Assembly (NCBI GenBank): GCA_018228645.1
Contig: CP073693.1
Coordinates: 558,001-622,000, forward strand
Direction of reading: 5' to 3'
Length of the DNA stretch: 64,000 nucleotides
From: Clostridiaceae bacterium Marseille-Q4143
GTDB taxonomy: Bacteria; Bacillota; Clostridia; Lachnospirales; Lachnospiraceae
The notes beneath the pieces are model-generated. The model made no database searches. It was not told where the DNA came from and saw only the letters and a program-made list of their open reading frames with translations. Each line of letters starts with the position of its first letter. Within the stretch, counting starts at the first letter, position 1. Shown piece after piece: positions 7,351 to 15,154 of this stretch. Both the position numbers and the translations under genes were made by a program.

Positions 7351-8352
7351 GAAATGATATCTTTGAGATAAATGTGTCAACCAATATTGACAATATCAAG
7401 CTTACCTGCGCTTTAATCTGGCCCATGTAATCAGCTATATCAAATTTCTCCAAATGAAGCTGATACCCGGCGATTGTCCGGGAAATGTCAATTAACGCTT
7501 TAATATAAATGCCTATCCGCTCGGAGCTTTCAGTGATGTAACTCGCATATAGATGTTGTTCGTCGTCAAGCTCCGTTTCATTTATCAAATCAATATTTCC
7601 TTGAATGACGGTCAGAGGTGTTTTCAAATCGTGAGCGAGTGCTGCAATCTGTTCTCTCTGTAAATGTTCCGCGTTCCATTGCTTCTCTAAAGATATTTTC
7701 AGATTATCTTTCATATTTGCAAAAGAACAAAGTACATCCTCAAATTCTTTGATTTTTGAATGTCCCACTTCATAATCAAGATTTTGTTCTGCTACCTGCC
7801 TTGTCGCTTCAAAAAGTGGGGAGAGCTGTGTCCTCATATTTTTTGCAAACTTCGCTGTCAATATCACGCATACTGCAATACAGTTGATTGCTATAAAAAT
7901 ATAAAGTAGAATTTCCGGTGAGGGAAAATGCTCATAAAGCCATTCATTTGTAAACTGTGAACCTATGTAATATTGCAGCACTACATATTCATTTTCGCGG
8001 GTCACAAGCAAATACTGTTTGTTAAGGTTTGTATTTCTCTGCCCGGATATTGCGTATTCCATAGCTCGGTCCAAATCGTCGCCCTCTAAGGTCGTTTCCG
8101 TCACTTGATAATTTTTATCCAGCACCAAATATTCACAGCCCATAGGAAGCTGCACATCTGCCAAATCCGGCGTTGCGGCAATAACAGGAGCAAGATCTTT
8201 TGTGCAGCGTTCTGAATAATCCGCATAGGTAATAAGCCCTGTACTGGTTCCAGCTAAAATAAGACTAAATGGTATTGCCACCGCACCTATTAGTCCAATC
8301 AACAGCATACATAAGAATTTCCAAAAAGACGCTTTCAGTGATGTTGTTTTTT

Positions 8353-9012
8353 TCATTCCCATTTATATCCAATCCCCCAGACTGTCGCTATCGGCTGAAT
8401 ATCCAGTTTGTTCAATTTTGACCGGATATTCTTGATATGAGTAGAAATCGTAGAATTATCACTGTCGCCCTCTAAGCTGAAAACAGCTTCGTAAATCTGT
8501 TCTTTTGAAAATACCTGTCCTTTATTCCTTGCAAGATATTCACAAATCAGATATTCGCTTTTCGTTAAGGCAACAGGCGTGTTATCTACCCGTAATTCTT
8601 TTTCAGATAAATCAATTTTTATGCGGTCAAAGGTAAGTGCGGTATGTCGTTCCCTACGTTCACGCCGTAAGTGGGCGTTTACTCTCGCCCGCAATTCTGC
8701 AATACGAAATGGTTTTGTCAGATAGTCGTCTGCTCCCAGACCAAGCCCAAATGTGATGTCATGCTCCATTGTCTTTGCTGTCAGAAAAAGAATAGGACAG
8801 TCTACAAGGGAACGAATTTTATCACAATAGGAAAAGCCGTCTACATCTGGCATCATAATATCCAGTATAATCAAGTCATATCTGTTCAGCTTATCAAGCG
8901 GTACCTGTGCGGCAGAGGTATAAGCGGTCACGAAATGCCCATCCTTTCGCAGCCCGTTTTTGACAAGCTCTAAAATAGCCCGTTCATCATCAATCATAAG
9001 GATCGCCGCCAT
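8353..9012 (-). CDS. OmpR-family response regulator of the lantibiotic-immunity cassette
   Basis: A 219-residue regulator: receiver domain with MIDDERA, the phospho-acceptor Asp in LIILDIMMPDVDGF, LFLTAK and LTKPF, then a winged helix (STISTHIKNIRSKLNK). It lies between the lipoprotein gene and the kinase pseudogene in the leftward operon. With the kinase broken, the regulator may be unphosphorylated or cross-talk with one of the other three kinases in the window. It is the best candidate for binding the ATCTT repeats at 12106-12127 and 5558-5579. Confidence 0.88.
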   Translation of the reverse strand: MAAILMIDDERAILELVKNGLRKDGHFVTAYTSAAQVPLDKLNRYDLIILDIMMPDVDGFSYCDKIRSLVDCPILFLTAKTMEHDITFGLGLGADDYLTKPFRIAELRARVNAHLRRERRERHTALTFDRIKIDLSEKELRVDNTPVALTKSEYLICEYLARNKGQVFSKEQIYEAVFSLEGDSDNSTISTHIKNIRSKLNKLDIQPIATVWGIGYKWE

Positions 9013-9081
9013 ATTGTTGCCTCCTTTCGTTGTCCTTTTTAGTATAGCACAAGCTCCAAGGGTAGGAAGGTAGGAAAGCTG

Positions 9082-9897
9082 TCATTGTCGCTTTGCAATA
9101 TAGTAGTTATCATTTACATTGACCGCAACCGCTTCCGCTTTATCGGTTCCGTAAATCTCATAGACATCTGTGTAAAACCAAGACTCTCGCCCCTGTCCGG
9201 CATTTTCCCCGTACCAGTCAATCTTGCTTAAATCTTCTTTTGACAAAGGGATTTTCGTTTCTGTATCGAATGTAACACTTTCAGCGAGAATATCAATGTA
9301 GCTGCCTAATTCATCATCTGATACCATATCAGACGTTACTTGATAAACCGTCCCGCCCCAAATAAGTTGTGTCGCATTTTCTGGATTGACTTCAAAGCTG
9401 TCATTTATAGATTCTTCTGTTTTCTTAAAATCAAAAACAGTATCGCTATCTTTGACATTTTCGCTGATAACAGCTTTATGATACCCTCCGTTTACATCTA
9501 CAATAAGATAATCGTCTGCGTTAGGAGCCGCATATACATTGAGAAAAGGAATAATGTAAGCGGCTTCTGGTGCTTTCTCCGCCAAATCCGCTAAGAATTG
9601 AAAAGTTGCCGGTTCAACATTTTCTTGCAGCAATATTTTTCCGTTCTCGTCTATGGCGGCAAGCTGCCGGATATATCCAATCCATTCTCCAAGCCCGCCA
9701 TTTGATACGGTATCTGCCAAAATGGTGTAATCGTTACCTTTATAGGAAAAACGTGTTACATTTTCCGTATTCAAATAGCATTGTTCCTTGTCACTGGAAT
9801 ATTCTTCGATTCTGTCCTGTAAAGTACAGCCAGCAAGAGCCACACAAACGATAAAGGTAAACAGCAGAAGTAGCATTATTTTTTTGCTTTTATTCAT
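9082..9897 (-). CDS. NisI/SpaI-like lantibiotic-immunity lipoprotein
   Basis: A 271-residue lipoprotein: basic start (MNKSKK), hydrophobic helix and lipobox VALAGC, so it would be anchored to the outer face of the membrane. The mature part holds two related halves: NVTRFSYKGNDYTILADTVS (about residues 48-67) followed by LGEWIGYIRQL, and NATQLIWGGTVYQVTSDMVS (about 173-192) followed by LGSYIDILAES. NisI of the nisin system is also a two-domain lipoprotein that binds its lantibiotic at the membrane; I infer the same role here. It overlaps the upstream permease gene by eight bases. Confidence 0.75.
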   Translation of the reverse strand: MNKSKKIMLLLLFTFIVCVALAGCTLQDRIEEYSSDKEQCYLNTENVTRFSYKGNDYTILADTVSNGGLGEWIGYIRQLAAIDENGKILLQENVEPATFQFLADLAEKAPEAAYIIPFLNVYAAPNADDYLIVDVNGGYHKAVISENVKDSDTVFDFKKTEESINDSFEVNPENATQLIWGGTVYQVTSDMVSDDELGSYIDILAESVTFDTETKIPLSKEDLSKIDWYGENAGQGRESWFYTDVYEIYGTDKAEAVAVNVNDNYYIAKRQ

Positions 9898-10621
9898 AAT
9901 TTTTTCTTCCCTCCCAATGAGAAAACCATAATAAGGTCAGCAATAAGCCGCCTGTCGTTAATACTGCAATCCATATTTTTTCTGTTCCATAGTTGAAAAT
10001 TTGTCGGCTCAAAATATCCTGTACCCAATTCATAGACCATGCAAAGGGGATATACCGGGCTACACCTTTCAGCTCAATATTGCTATATAAGATACATTGC
10101 AGACTTTCAAACACGCCCCAAAACAGGGATAACCCTAATCCAAATTTGAAGCTAAGGAACAGGTGCAAGATGTATATTATAAAATTACAAAAGGCCATCC
10201 CGGCGGCGGCTCCAATGAGCATTCCGAGCTGCACTGTATCAGCCATTCCCAAAAGATGTATGCCAATCACAAATAACAGGAACAGAAAGAACAATGCAAA
10301 TACCCCCGAACCATAAAGATAAGTTAATTTTGCAAGCATATTTTTGTGTCTGTTTGGTACAGCAAGCAGCGTTTGGAAGTGTGAAGCCTTTTCTTCCAGT
10401 GCAACGTTCAGACCAACAATAACGCTTATCAACACCGGAAAAAACGTTGTCGTAATTTCCAATATCATTTTGAGCTTTTTACTGTCTGCGGTGCTGGCAT
10501 ACTGGGAATAGTAAGCAAGAAATAACAATGCCCCCATAACGGGTACACAAAAATGAATAGCCCAAAACGATGTATGCTTCGTTTTTTCCTGTTCAGAACG
10601 AAGCGCATAAATAAAACCCAT
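9890..10621 (-). CDS. Lantibiotic-immunity ABC permease, MutG/EpiG type
   Basis: A 243-residue six-helix membrane protein starting MGFIYALRSEQEKTKHTSFW, a start style common among MutG/SpaG permeases. It is third in the leftward operon after the ATPase and the MutE-type permease, six bases behind the latter and overlapping the lipoprotein gene. The ATPase and two permeases are expected to form a membrane exporter that expels lantibiotic from the bilayer. Family assignment comes from size, topology and gene order; the substrate is unknown. Confidence 0.8.
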   Translation of the reverse strand: MGFIYALRSEQEKTKHTSFWAIHFCVPVMGALLFLAYYSQYASTADSKKLKMILEITTTFFPVLISVIVGLNVALEEKASHFQTLLAVPNRHKNMLAKLTYLYGSGVFALFFLFLLFVIGIHLLGMADTVQLGMLIGAAAGMAFCNFIIYILHLFLSFKFGLGLSLFWGVFESLQCILYSNIELKGVARYIPFAWSMNWVQDILSRQIFNYGTEKIWIAVLTTGGLLLTLLWFSHWEGRKNYE

Positions 10622-10627
10622 TTCTGT

Positions 10628-11353
10628 CTACCTCCCTTTGGAAAAATCCTTTGCGTCGGCATAGGATAAAATAAGAAACAAGAGTATTGACAACGAAATG
10701 GAAATCATAATGGCTATAGAAAATCCACAATTCCCCGCATAAGTTCCGTTTATTTCAATTCCCATAAGTGGCTCTGCCAGTTTTGCTGCCCAACAATACG
10801 GTACAAACCACCATGCTATTGTATTTCCTAATGCGGTAGCAGTAGATAGGACAATCCCAAGTATTGTATTTAACACAATCGGCACAAACATTCCCGTTTT
10901 GCGTGCTAAGTACAGGCACAAAGGGATTTGCCAGACAGACGCAAGGATAATTCCGATACTTCCTGTAATGCTGTGTAAAAGAGAATATACTGCCGTTGCC
11001 GGAGCAATGATATTACTGATAGAAATAAGCAATGCTAAAAATATCGCTGAAACAAGCAGTTTTTCGACTAAGATAATGCCCTTGGCAAATTCAAATCTCG
11101 AAAGATTTACAGGCATAGAAAATACCGAATAGTATTTCCCGGCGTTTTCTTCTTTTCTGTGTGACAAAGAACACAAAATTGCGATTGCTCCCGGAAGCAG
11201 GAACGCATACCACCAGTAAAGCGTCATGTACTGATACCCTATATATCCACCCATAAGCCATGCAAAAATAGCCGTAATTAGCGGAACAATGAAAATCAGT
11301 TTGTTCGATATTGTCCTCTTGAATTTCAAATGTTCTGATTTTAGATAGTCCAT
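10628..11353 (-). CDS. Lantibiotic-immunity ABC permease, MutE/EpiE type
   Basis: A 241-residue membrane protein (MDYLKSEHLKFKRTISNKL) with six hydrophobic segments. The basic amphipathic N-terminus and the length fit the EpiE/MutE/SpaE family. It lies three bases after the ATPase gene in a tight operon. Together with the MutG-type permease it would make the membrane channel of the protection exporter. Confidence 0.82.
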   Translation of the reverse strand: MDYLKSEHLKFKRTISNKLIFIVPLITAIFAWLMGGYIGYQYMTLYWWYAFLLPGAIAILCSLSHRKEENAGKYYSVFSMPVNLSRFEFAKGIILVEKLLVSAIFLALLISISNIIAPATAVYSLLHSITGSIGIILASVWQIPLCLYLARKTGMFVPIVLNTILGIVLSTATALGNTIAWWFVPYCWAAKLAEPLMGIEINGTYAGNCGFSIAIMISISLSILLFLILSYADAKDFSKGR

Positions 11354-11356
11354 GCC

Positions 11357-12058
11357 TTAACCCTCCCTGTGATTGCTTTTTACAACGTCCATAAAAAGCT
11401 GTTCCAAATTTTCGTTTGCATTAAGTTTCCCCTCATAGCCTAAGACGCCGCCCGCAATAATGCCGATGTGGTCAGCGGTCTGTTGTACCTCGGAGAGAAT
11501 ATGACTTGATAAAATAACGGTAATACCCTTTGCAGGAAAGGAACGGATAAGCTCTCTAAGTTCTTCAATCCCAATCGGGTCAAGCCCGTTGGTTGGTTCA
11601 TCAAGTATGAGCAGCTTCGGGTTGTTTAGTAATGCAACTGCAATTCCAAGACGCTGTTTCATACCAAGAGAAAACTGTCCGGCTCTTTTCTTGCCTGTTT
11701 CCGTCAGCCGGACGATTTGCAGCACTTCGTCAATCCGCTTATCTGTCAGCCCTAAAATAGTAGTCCTTACTTTCAGATTTTCATAGGCGGTCAAATTTTC
11801 ATAAAGCGGCGGCATTTCAATTAACGCTCCAATATGGTTTAAGTCGCTGCGTTTCCATGCGTGGCCGTCAAACTCAATACTCCCAGATGTGGGCCTCAAA
11901 ATACCTGTTATCATTTTGAGTGTTGTAGATTTTCCGGCTCCATTTGGTCCTAACAATCCATAGACGGAATTTCTTTCAATGTTCAGCGATATGTTATTTA
12001 CGGCTGTCTGCCCGTTGAACGATTTGCAGAGATTTGTTGTTTTCAAGATTATACTCAT
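11357..12058 (-). CDS. Lantibiotic-immunity ABC ATPase, MutF type
   Basis: A 233-residue ATPase. Walker A is GPNGAGKSTTLK, the signature FSLGMKQRLGIA, Walker B LILDEPTNGLD and the switch region LSSHILSE. I place the start at ATG 12058 (MSIILKTTNLCKSF) because AAAGGACAG lies upstream; a longer frame to 12121 has no such site. It heads the six-gene leftward operon for immunity and its own two-component control. An 11-bp phased repeat at 12106-12127 lies in its promoter region. Confidence 0.9.
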   Translation of the reverse strand: MSIILKTTNLCKSFNGQTAVNNISLNIERNSVYGLLGPNGAGKSTTLKMITGILRPTSGSIEFDGHAWKRSDLNHIGALIEMPPLYENLTAYENLKVRTTILGLTDKRIDEVLQIVRLTETGKKRAGQFSLGMKQRLGIAVALLNNPKLLILDEPTNGLDPIGIEELRELIRSFPAKGITVILSSHILSEVQQTADHIGIIAGGVLGYEGKLNANENLEQLFMDVVKSNHREG

Positions 12059-12105
12059 GTTTTGTACTGTCCTTTCTTTTGGTTTCAACAAGAGGATACA
12101 AGGGA

Positions 12106-12127
12106 AATTTGAAGATTTCATAAAGAT
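12106..12127 (-). promoter_or_regulatory. Response-regulator box upstream of the immunity operon
   Basis: On the minus strand ATCTT recurs with an 11-bp period (ATCTTtatgaaATCTTcaaatt), 48 bases before the ATPase start. The same box lies at 5558-5579 at the other end of the cassette. It is probably bound by the regulator encoded at 8353-9012. A TATCCT at 12093-12098 may be the -10. Confidence 0.55.
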
Positions 12128-12179
12128 ATTAAATTTTAATCTGCATAATCAAACATATTAAATGGCCAAATATAGATAA

Positions 12180-12221
12180 GGCGCAAGCCCCTGTGCTGGA
12201 AACATTTTGAGACCTTGCGCC
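12180..12221 (-). terminator. Hairpin left from the 3' flank of a sigma-like gene
   Basis: GGCGCAAG (12180-12187) pairs with CTTGCGCC (12214-12221). The same hairpin, with a changed loop, follows sigma copy 3 at 27036-27079. It marks the deleted fourth sigma-like gene and may still end transcription. Confidence 0.6.
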
Positions 12222-12236
12222 CTTTGTTATTCTATC

Positions 12237-12290
12237 CTAAAAATACTTTGCCAGTTGCTTCAGACCGCGCCGAATGCTGTCACAGATACA
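12237..12290 (-). pseudogene. 3' remnant of a fourth sigma-like gene
   Basis: The last 15 or so codons of the sigma-like gene survive (DSIRRGLKQLAKYF then stop), read leftward. They match copy 3 (LAKYF) rather than copies 1 and 2 (LVKYF), and the downstream hairpin also matches copy 3. Everything upstream in the gene is missing and the sequence passes directly into the XRE promoter region. This fits deletion of a sigma gene, and possibly of a cassette, next to the XRE gene. Confidence 0.85.
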
Positions 12291-12426
12291 GGTAAGTTTG
12301 CATCCTTCATTACTCTTTAATGGAATTTGTATTCTCAGTTTTATAATCGGTATAATTAAGCCTATTAACCGGCATAATAAGGTCATTCCATCACATAAAC
12401 CGGAACGATACAATATTATTGAGGTG

Positions 12427-12441
12427 AACGATTATGCCGAT
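12427..12441. promoter_or_regulatory. Candidate XRE operator over the XRE start codon, copy 1
   Basis: AACGATTATGCCGAT spans the ATG at 12434. Similar sites occur at 32991-33005 (second XRE gene), inverted at 32910-32923, and in the sigma leaders at 5261-5274 and 27682-27695. Placement over the start codon would suit autorepression, but coding constraint on MPID also conserves part of it. Confidence 0.45.
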
Positions 12442-12748
12442 TGATGATTTAACTGCTTTAGGGCAAAAAATGCGGGAATCCCGAAAGAATAAAGAACTGA
12501 CACAACAGGAACTTTCTGATCTGAGCCATGTTTCTGTAAAGCAAATCGCCAATATCGAAAAAGGGAAAATGAATCCTTCCTATTTGATTTTGAGAGCATT
12601 GGCAAAGGTCCTGCACATCTCTTTAGATACGCTTATAAATCCAGATATTTCTCTGGAGGATGAGGGTGTCAATCAGATGAAAATGCTTTATTCCAGCTGT
12701 CCGCAGAAATGCGTGACACCCTGCTGCATCACACCCAGGAAACGGTGA
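12434..12748 (+). CDS. XRE-family regulator, copy 1, with frameshifted C-terminus
   Basis: A 104-residue protein with an HTH_3 domain at about residues 7-60 (LGQKMRESRKNKELTQQELS, then VSVKQIANIEKGKMNPSY). Copy 2 at 32998-33354 is 118 residues. Here one C is missing in the run at about 12703 (GTCCGCAGAAATG against GTCCGCCAGAAATG), so the last 15 or so residues are out of frame and the conserved tail ending KFETN is lost. The DNA-binding part is intact, so the protein may still bind; the tail may matter for dimerisation or anti-repression. It has a GAGGTG ribosome-binding site. Confidence 0.85.
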   Translation: MPIDDLTALGQKMRESRKNKELTQQELSDLSHVSVKQIANIEKGKMNPSYLILRALAKVLHISLDTLINPDISLEDEGVNQMKMLYSSCPQKCVTPCCITPRKR

Positions 12749-12790
12749 AAGAACTTACAGAGTTGTCCGAGAAATTTGAAACGAATTGAG

Positions 12791-12830
12791 CCAGTGAGTG
12801 AAATTTAACGATTCTCTCACTGGTTCTTTT
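12791..12830 (+). terminator. Terminator after XRE copy 1
   Basis: CCAGTGAG (12791-12798) pairs with CTCACTGG (12816-12823), followed by TTCTTTTC. The same terminator follows copy 2. Confidence 0.85.
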
Positions 12831-13011
12831 CATTTTCGGAGAAAAGAGGCAAGCAATGCCTGTGTTAATACACACAGGCCCGCAGAGAAGAAAATCCCTC
12901 CGTGATTTTCCTCTCCGCTTGCTTGCCCGGGGCAGCGCCCCCAAGCCCCTTTGAACACAGAATTTCATTCTGTGGCTGCGCGTTCTGCGAACGCTTTTGA
13001 CCAGGACCAGC
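12831..13011. other. Hairpin-rich block between XRE and relaxase genes, copy 1
   Basis: No gene is apparent. Successive short inverted repeats are seen: GCCTGTGT/ACACAGGC (about 12858-12881), GAAAATC/GATTTTC (about 12888-12910), CACAGAAT/ATTCTGTG (about 12956-12974), GCGTTCTGCGAACGC (about 12980-12994) and CCAGC/GCTGG (about 13006-13021). It is nearly identical to 33396-33576. Conserved palindromes beside a relaxase gene are what an origin of transfer would show, but I cannot identify a nic site. Confidence 0.4.
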
Positions 13012-14424
13012 TTACCGCTGGCCGTGGTCTTTTTCTTTTTCAACATCCTGTTCTACCTCCATTTTCAGCACTCGCTCTACATTTGCCTTTGCCGTTAAAA
13101 GCTCCCGCATTTCCTCACGGGAACGCCGGTACTCGGCATAGGTCTTTTTCTTTTCTTCCAGCAATTTCGCGTACTCCGTCTGCAACTCTTTGACCTTGGG
13201 AAGCTTCTTGACTCCCATCTCATCAAAGGCATTCTTAGCAGCCTGGTGGAGCAGAATTTCTTCCTCATGTTCTTCCCGGAATTTCTTAGAGTATCCCGCC
13301 TTGCGGTATGCCACATAGGTCTCGCGGGTCTTGGCATAATTTACGATGTGAGTACGCAGAACAGCGATCTCTGCCATGCGCTTTTCAGCCGCTTTGATCT
13401 GCGCCGAAAGATCATTGTGATGTGCCGTGGCAGCCGCAGCCTTTTCTTCCAAAACCGCATACTCCAGCAGATTGTTCTCTGACAGGTAATTCATGGTCTG
13501 CGCCATTTGTTTCAGATTAAAAACTTTAGCCCATCGAGCATAGCCAGCACCTTTTCCAGCCTGCAATTTTGTCTGAATGTCCACCAGCAGATTGACCTTC
13601 GGCGGCTCTGCCTGTGTGACGGTTTTCTTTCGCGGGGTATGTGCTTTCTTTCCTGAGAGAACTGCCCGCAAATCTTCCAATCCATATCCTTCGCCCAGAC
13701 TGTCCATACGGGCGGCTTTCTCCCAACCGGGGAGCTTCAAGCGATATGATTTCCCTCGTTTTGACACCTCACAGCCGGACTCTTGCAGCAGCTTCAACAA
13801 CGCCTCAAAGTCAGCAGGACTTTGTGATAATGCGTTGTCAATCGCCACACGAAGCAACTCTCGGTGAGAGGGCTTTGCCTGATCGCCCAGCCATTTGTTA
13901 TAGCTCTTTCCGTAAGGTTTCGGATTCTCTACAATGGACAGTCCATTCTCAATACAGATGGTGTCACTTAGCCGGCGAACCGCCTTGGTGCTGCCCCAAA
14001 AGTTTCGGAACTTCCGGTCATATTCTAAGCTGACCGATGACCAGATAATGTGATTATGAATGTGCAACTTGTCTATGTGAGTGCAGACTACAAAGGCATG
14101 ATTGCCTTTAGTAAAACGCTTTGCAAATTCTACGCCCAGACGGTTGGCTTCTTCCGGGGTAATCTCACCGGGGCGGAAGGACTGGCGCACATGATAGGCA
14201 ATCACATCATCTGTACCACGCACTCGTCCGGTAGCGGCAATGTATTGCCTCTTTGCCAGAAGAAACTCTGCATCCGCAGTCCGGCTGTCACACGCATAGC
14301 CGGTAATGAGCCTGCCGTTATCTGTTTTCTTTGGATTGGCCACATAGTCGATGATGTCACTGATCGCCCGACTCTCTGTGCGGCCTTTGCCGACATGAAA
14401 CGGCATGATTCTTGTAGTTGCCAT
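13012..14424 (-). CDS. MobA/VirD2-type relaxase, copy 1
   Basis: A 470-residue relaxase. The N-terminal domain has the histidine cluster of the relaxase fold (CTHIDKLHIHNHIIW, about residues 110-124) and the upstream FTKGNHAFV. The C-terminal half is charged and helical (KLLEEKKKTYAEYRRSREEM). I use ATG 14424 (MATTRIMPFHVGKGR) because GGAGGAAG precedes it; the frame is open further upstream without such a site. It would nick oriT and lead the strand out. Copy 2 at 33577-34989 has exactly the same length and differs at few residues. The rest of the transfer genes of this copy are missing. Confidence 0.9.
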   Translation of the reverse strand: MATTRIMPFHVGKGRTESRAISDIIDYVANPKKTDNGRLITGYACDSRTADAEFLLAKRQYIAATGRVRGTDDVIAYHVRQSFRPGEITPEEANRLGVEFAKRFTKGNHAFVVCTHIDKLHIHNHIIWSSVSLEYDRKFRNFWGSTKAVRRLSDTICIENGLSIVENPKPYGKSYNKWLGDQAKPSHRELLRVAIDNALSQSPADFEALLKLLQESGCEVSKRGKSYRLKLPGWEKAARMDSLGEGYGLEDLRAVLSGKKAHTPRKKTVTQAEPPKVNLLVDIQTKLQAGKGAGYARWAKVFNLKQMAQTMNYLSENNLLEYAVLEEKAAAATAHHNDLSAQIKAAEKRMAEIAVLRTHIVNYAKTRETYVAYRKAGYSKKFREEHEEEILLHQAAKNAFDEMGVKKLPKVKELQTEYAKLLEEKKKTYAEYRRSREEMRELLTAKANVERVLKMEVEQDVEKEKDHGQR

Positions 14425-14524
14425 AATGCTTCCTCCTCTCCAAACATAAAAGCTGCCACTCAACGAATTTTTATCGTCGAAGTGACAGCTTTCTGTCATT
14501 ATGCACACCTTTGTAATGGTGCTT

Positions 14525-15154
14525 TTATGTTCTTTTACTATTCAAAAATTCAACCAGCTCATAGACTGTCGTTACCGGATTACTGTCTCGGCAGATCACA
14601 GCAACCTGATCTCTGGTTAACCTCTCCACTCGTTCTTTTGCGTACTGAATAGCTTCTGGCTGGTGTTCCTGCAATTCTTCAAAAACATCCACACTTTTTC
14701 CGTAATTTTCCAAATATCCTTTGTTTTTCAAGATGTCAATTACCGTAGCGGAATCTTTCAAATATCCATTCCGTCTTTCAAAATGGAGCAGATACCAATA
14801 TTCAAATGCTGGATTGGAATATGCGATTTTGTACCCATGCTTCTCCGCATAAGAAATTGCGGCTTGAAGCTCAGAGTCTTTATTATCATCACAATCGAAT
14901 ACACACCAAAGCTGATCTCCATCTTTCGGATAATAATCTGCTTGAGAAATCAGGGATTTTGCGTGTTTCACCAAATGTTCCGCCGCCTTATGTTTCGATG
15001 GAATTGGGATAATATCCACTAGGCAGTTTCGTGAACGAAAATGTTTGAAATAAAGTGTCTCTGTTTCTTTTCCTTCGCAGATGATATAAACAATCGGTTT
15101 ACGCTTACGCCGCTTAACTTTGTTCGGGTCATACTCTTTTCGCATCTTGCTCAT
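14525..15154 (-). CDS. RloB-like TOPRIM-fold protein, second gene of an ATPase/effector pair
   Basis: A 209-residue protein. An acidic residue in IICEGKETET (about residue 26) and a DxD-like LWCVFDCDDN (about residue 86) fit a TOPRIM-type metal site; NPAFEYWYLLHF is characteristic of RloB proteins. The start codon overlaps the stop of the ATPase gene (ATGA at 15153-15156), so the two are translationally coupled. Coupled AAA-ATPase/TOPRIM pairs include abortive-infection systems such as AbiL and PARIS (AriA/AriB). Here I infer that the ATPase senses a phage cue and this protein is the nuclease-like effector. Activity is untested. Confidence 0.75.
   Translation of the reverse strand: MSKMRKEYDPNKVKRRKRKPIVYIICEGKETETLYFKHFRSRNCLVDIIPIPSKHKAAEHLVKHAKSLISQADYYPKDGDQLWCVFDCDDNKDSELQAAISYAEKHGYKIAYSNPAFEYWYLLHFERRNGYLKDSATVIDILKNKGYLENYGKSVDVFEELQEHQPEAIQYAKERVERLTRDQVAVICRDSNPVTTVYELVEFLNSKRT

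Larger units (their letters stand above)
6026..7398 (+). mobile_element. IS3-family insertion sequence (1373 bp)
   Basis: The element starts TGATGTTGT and ends ACAATATCA, so its ends are imperfect inverted repeats with the TG...CA termini usual for IS3 elements; a second block GTTGACAC/GTGTCAAC pairs further in. AGC flanks both sides (6023-6025 and 7399-7401) as a 3-bp target duplication. Two overlapping genes lie inside. The single site, clean duplication and intact reading frames suggest a recent insertion. Confidence 0.9.
5622..8362 (-). pseudogene. Lantibiotic-type sensor histidine kinase, split by an IS3-family insertion
   Basis: The N-terminal part (8362 down to 7399) carries a membrane helix, an outer loop, a second helix (LYIFIAINCIAVCVIL), a HAMP-like linker and the H-box AHDLKTPLT. 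The C-terminal part (6022 down to 5622) carries the HATPase domain (NVISNALDYS, DEGGGF, FGMGLYI). Removing 6023-7398, which is the insertion plus one AGC copy, joins the parts as GQIKAQV-SSLCLTKGI in frame and gives exactly 455 codons including the stop. The interrupted kinase lacks its ATP-binding domain, so it should be inactive. The partner regulator at 8353-9012 overlaps the 5' end by ten bases. Confidence 0.9.

Noticed and set aside
14425..14508. Longer relaxase starting at 14508 in copy 1
   Set aside because: Copy 2 lacks this extension and has an identical protein from MATTRIMP onward, and the ribosome-binding site fits only the ATG at 14424.
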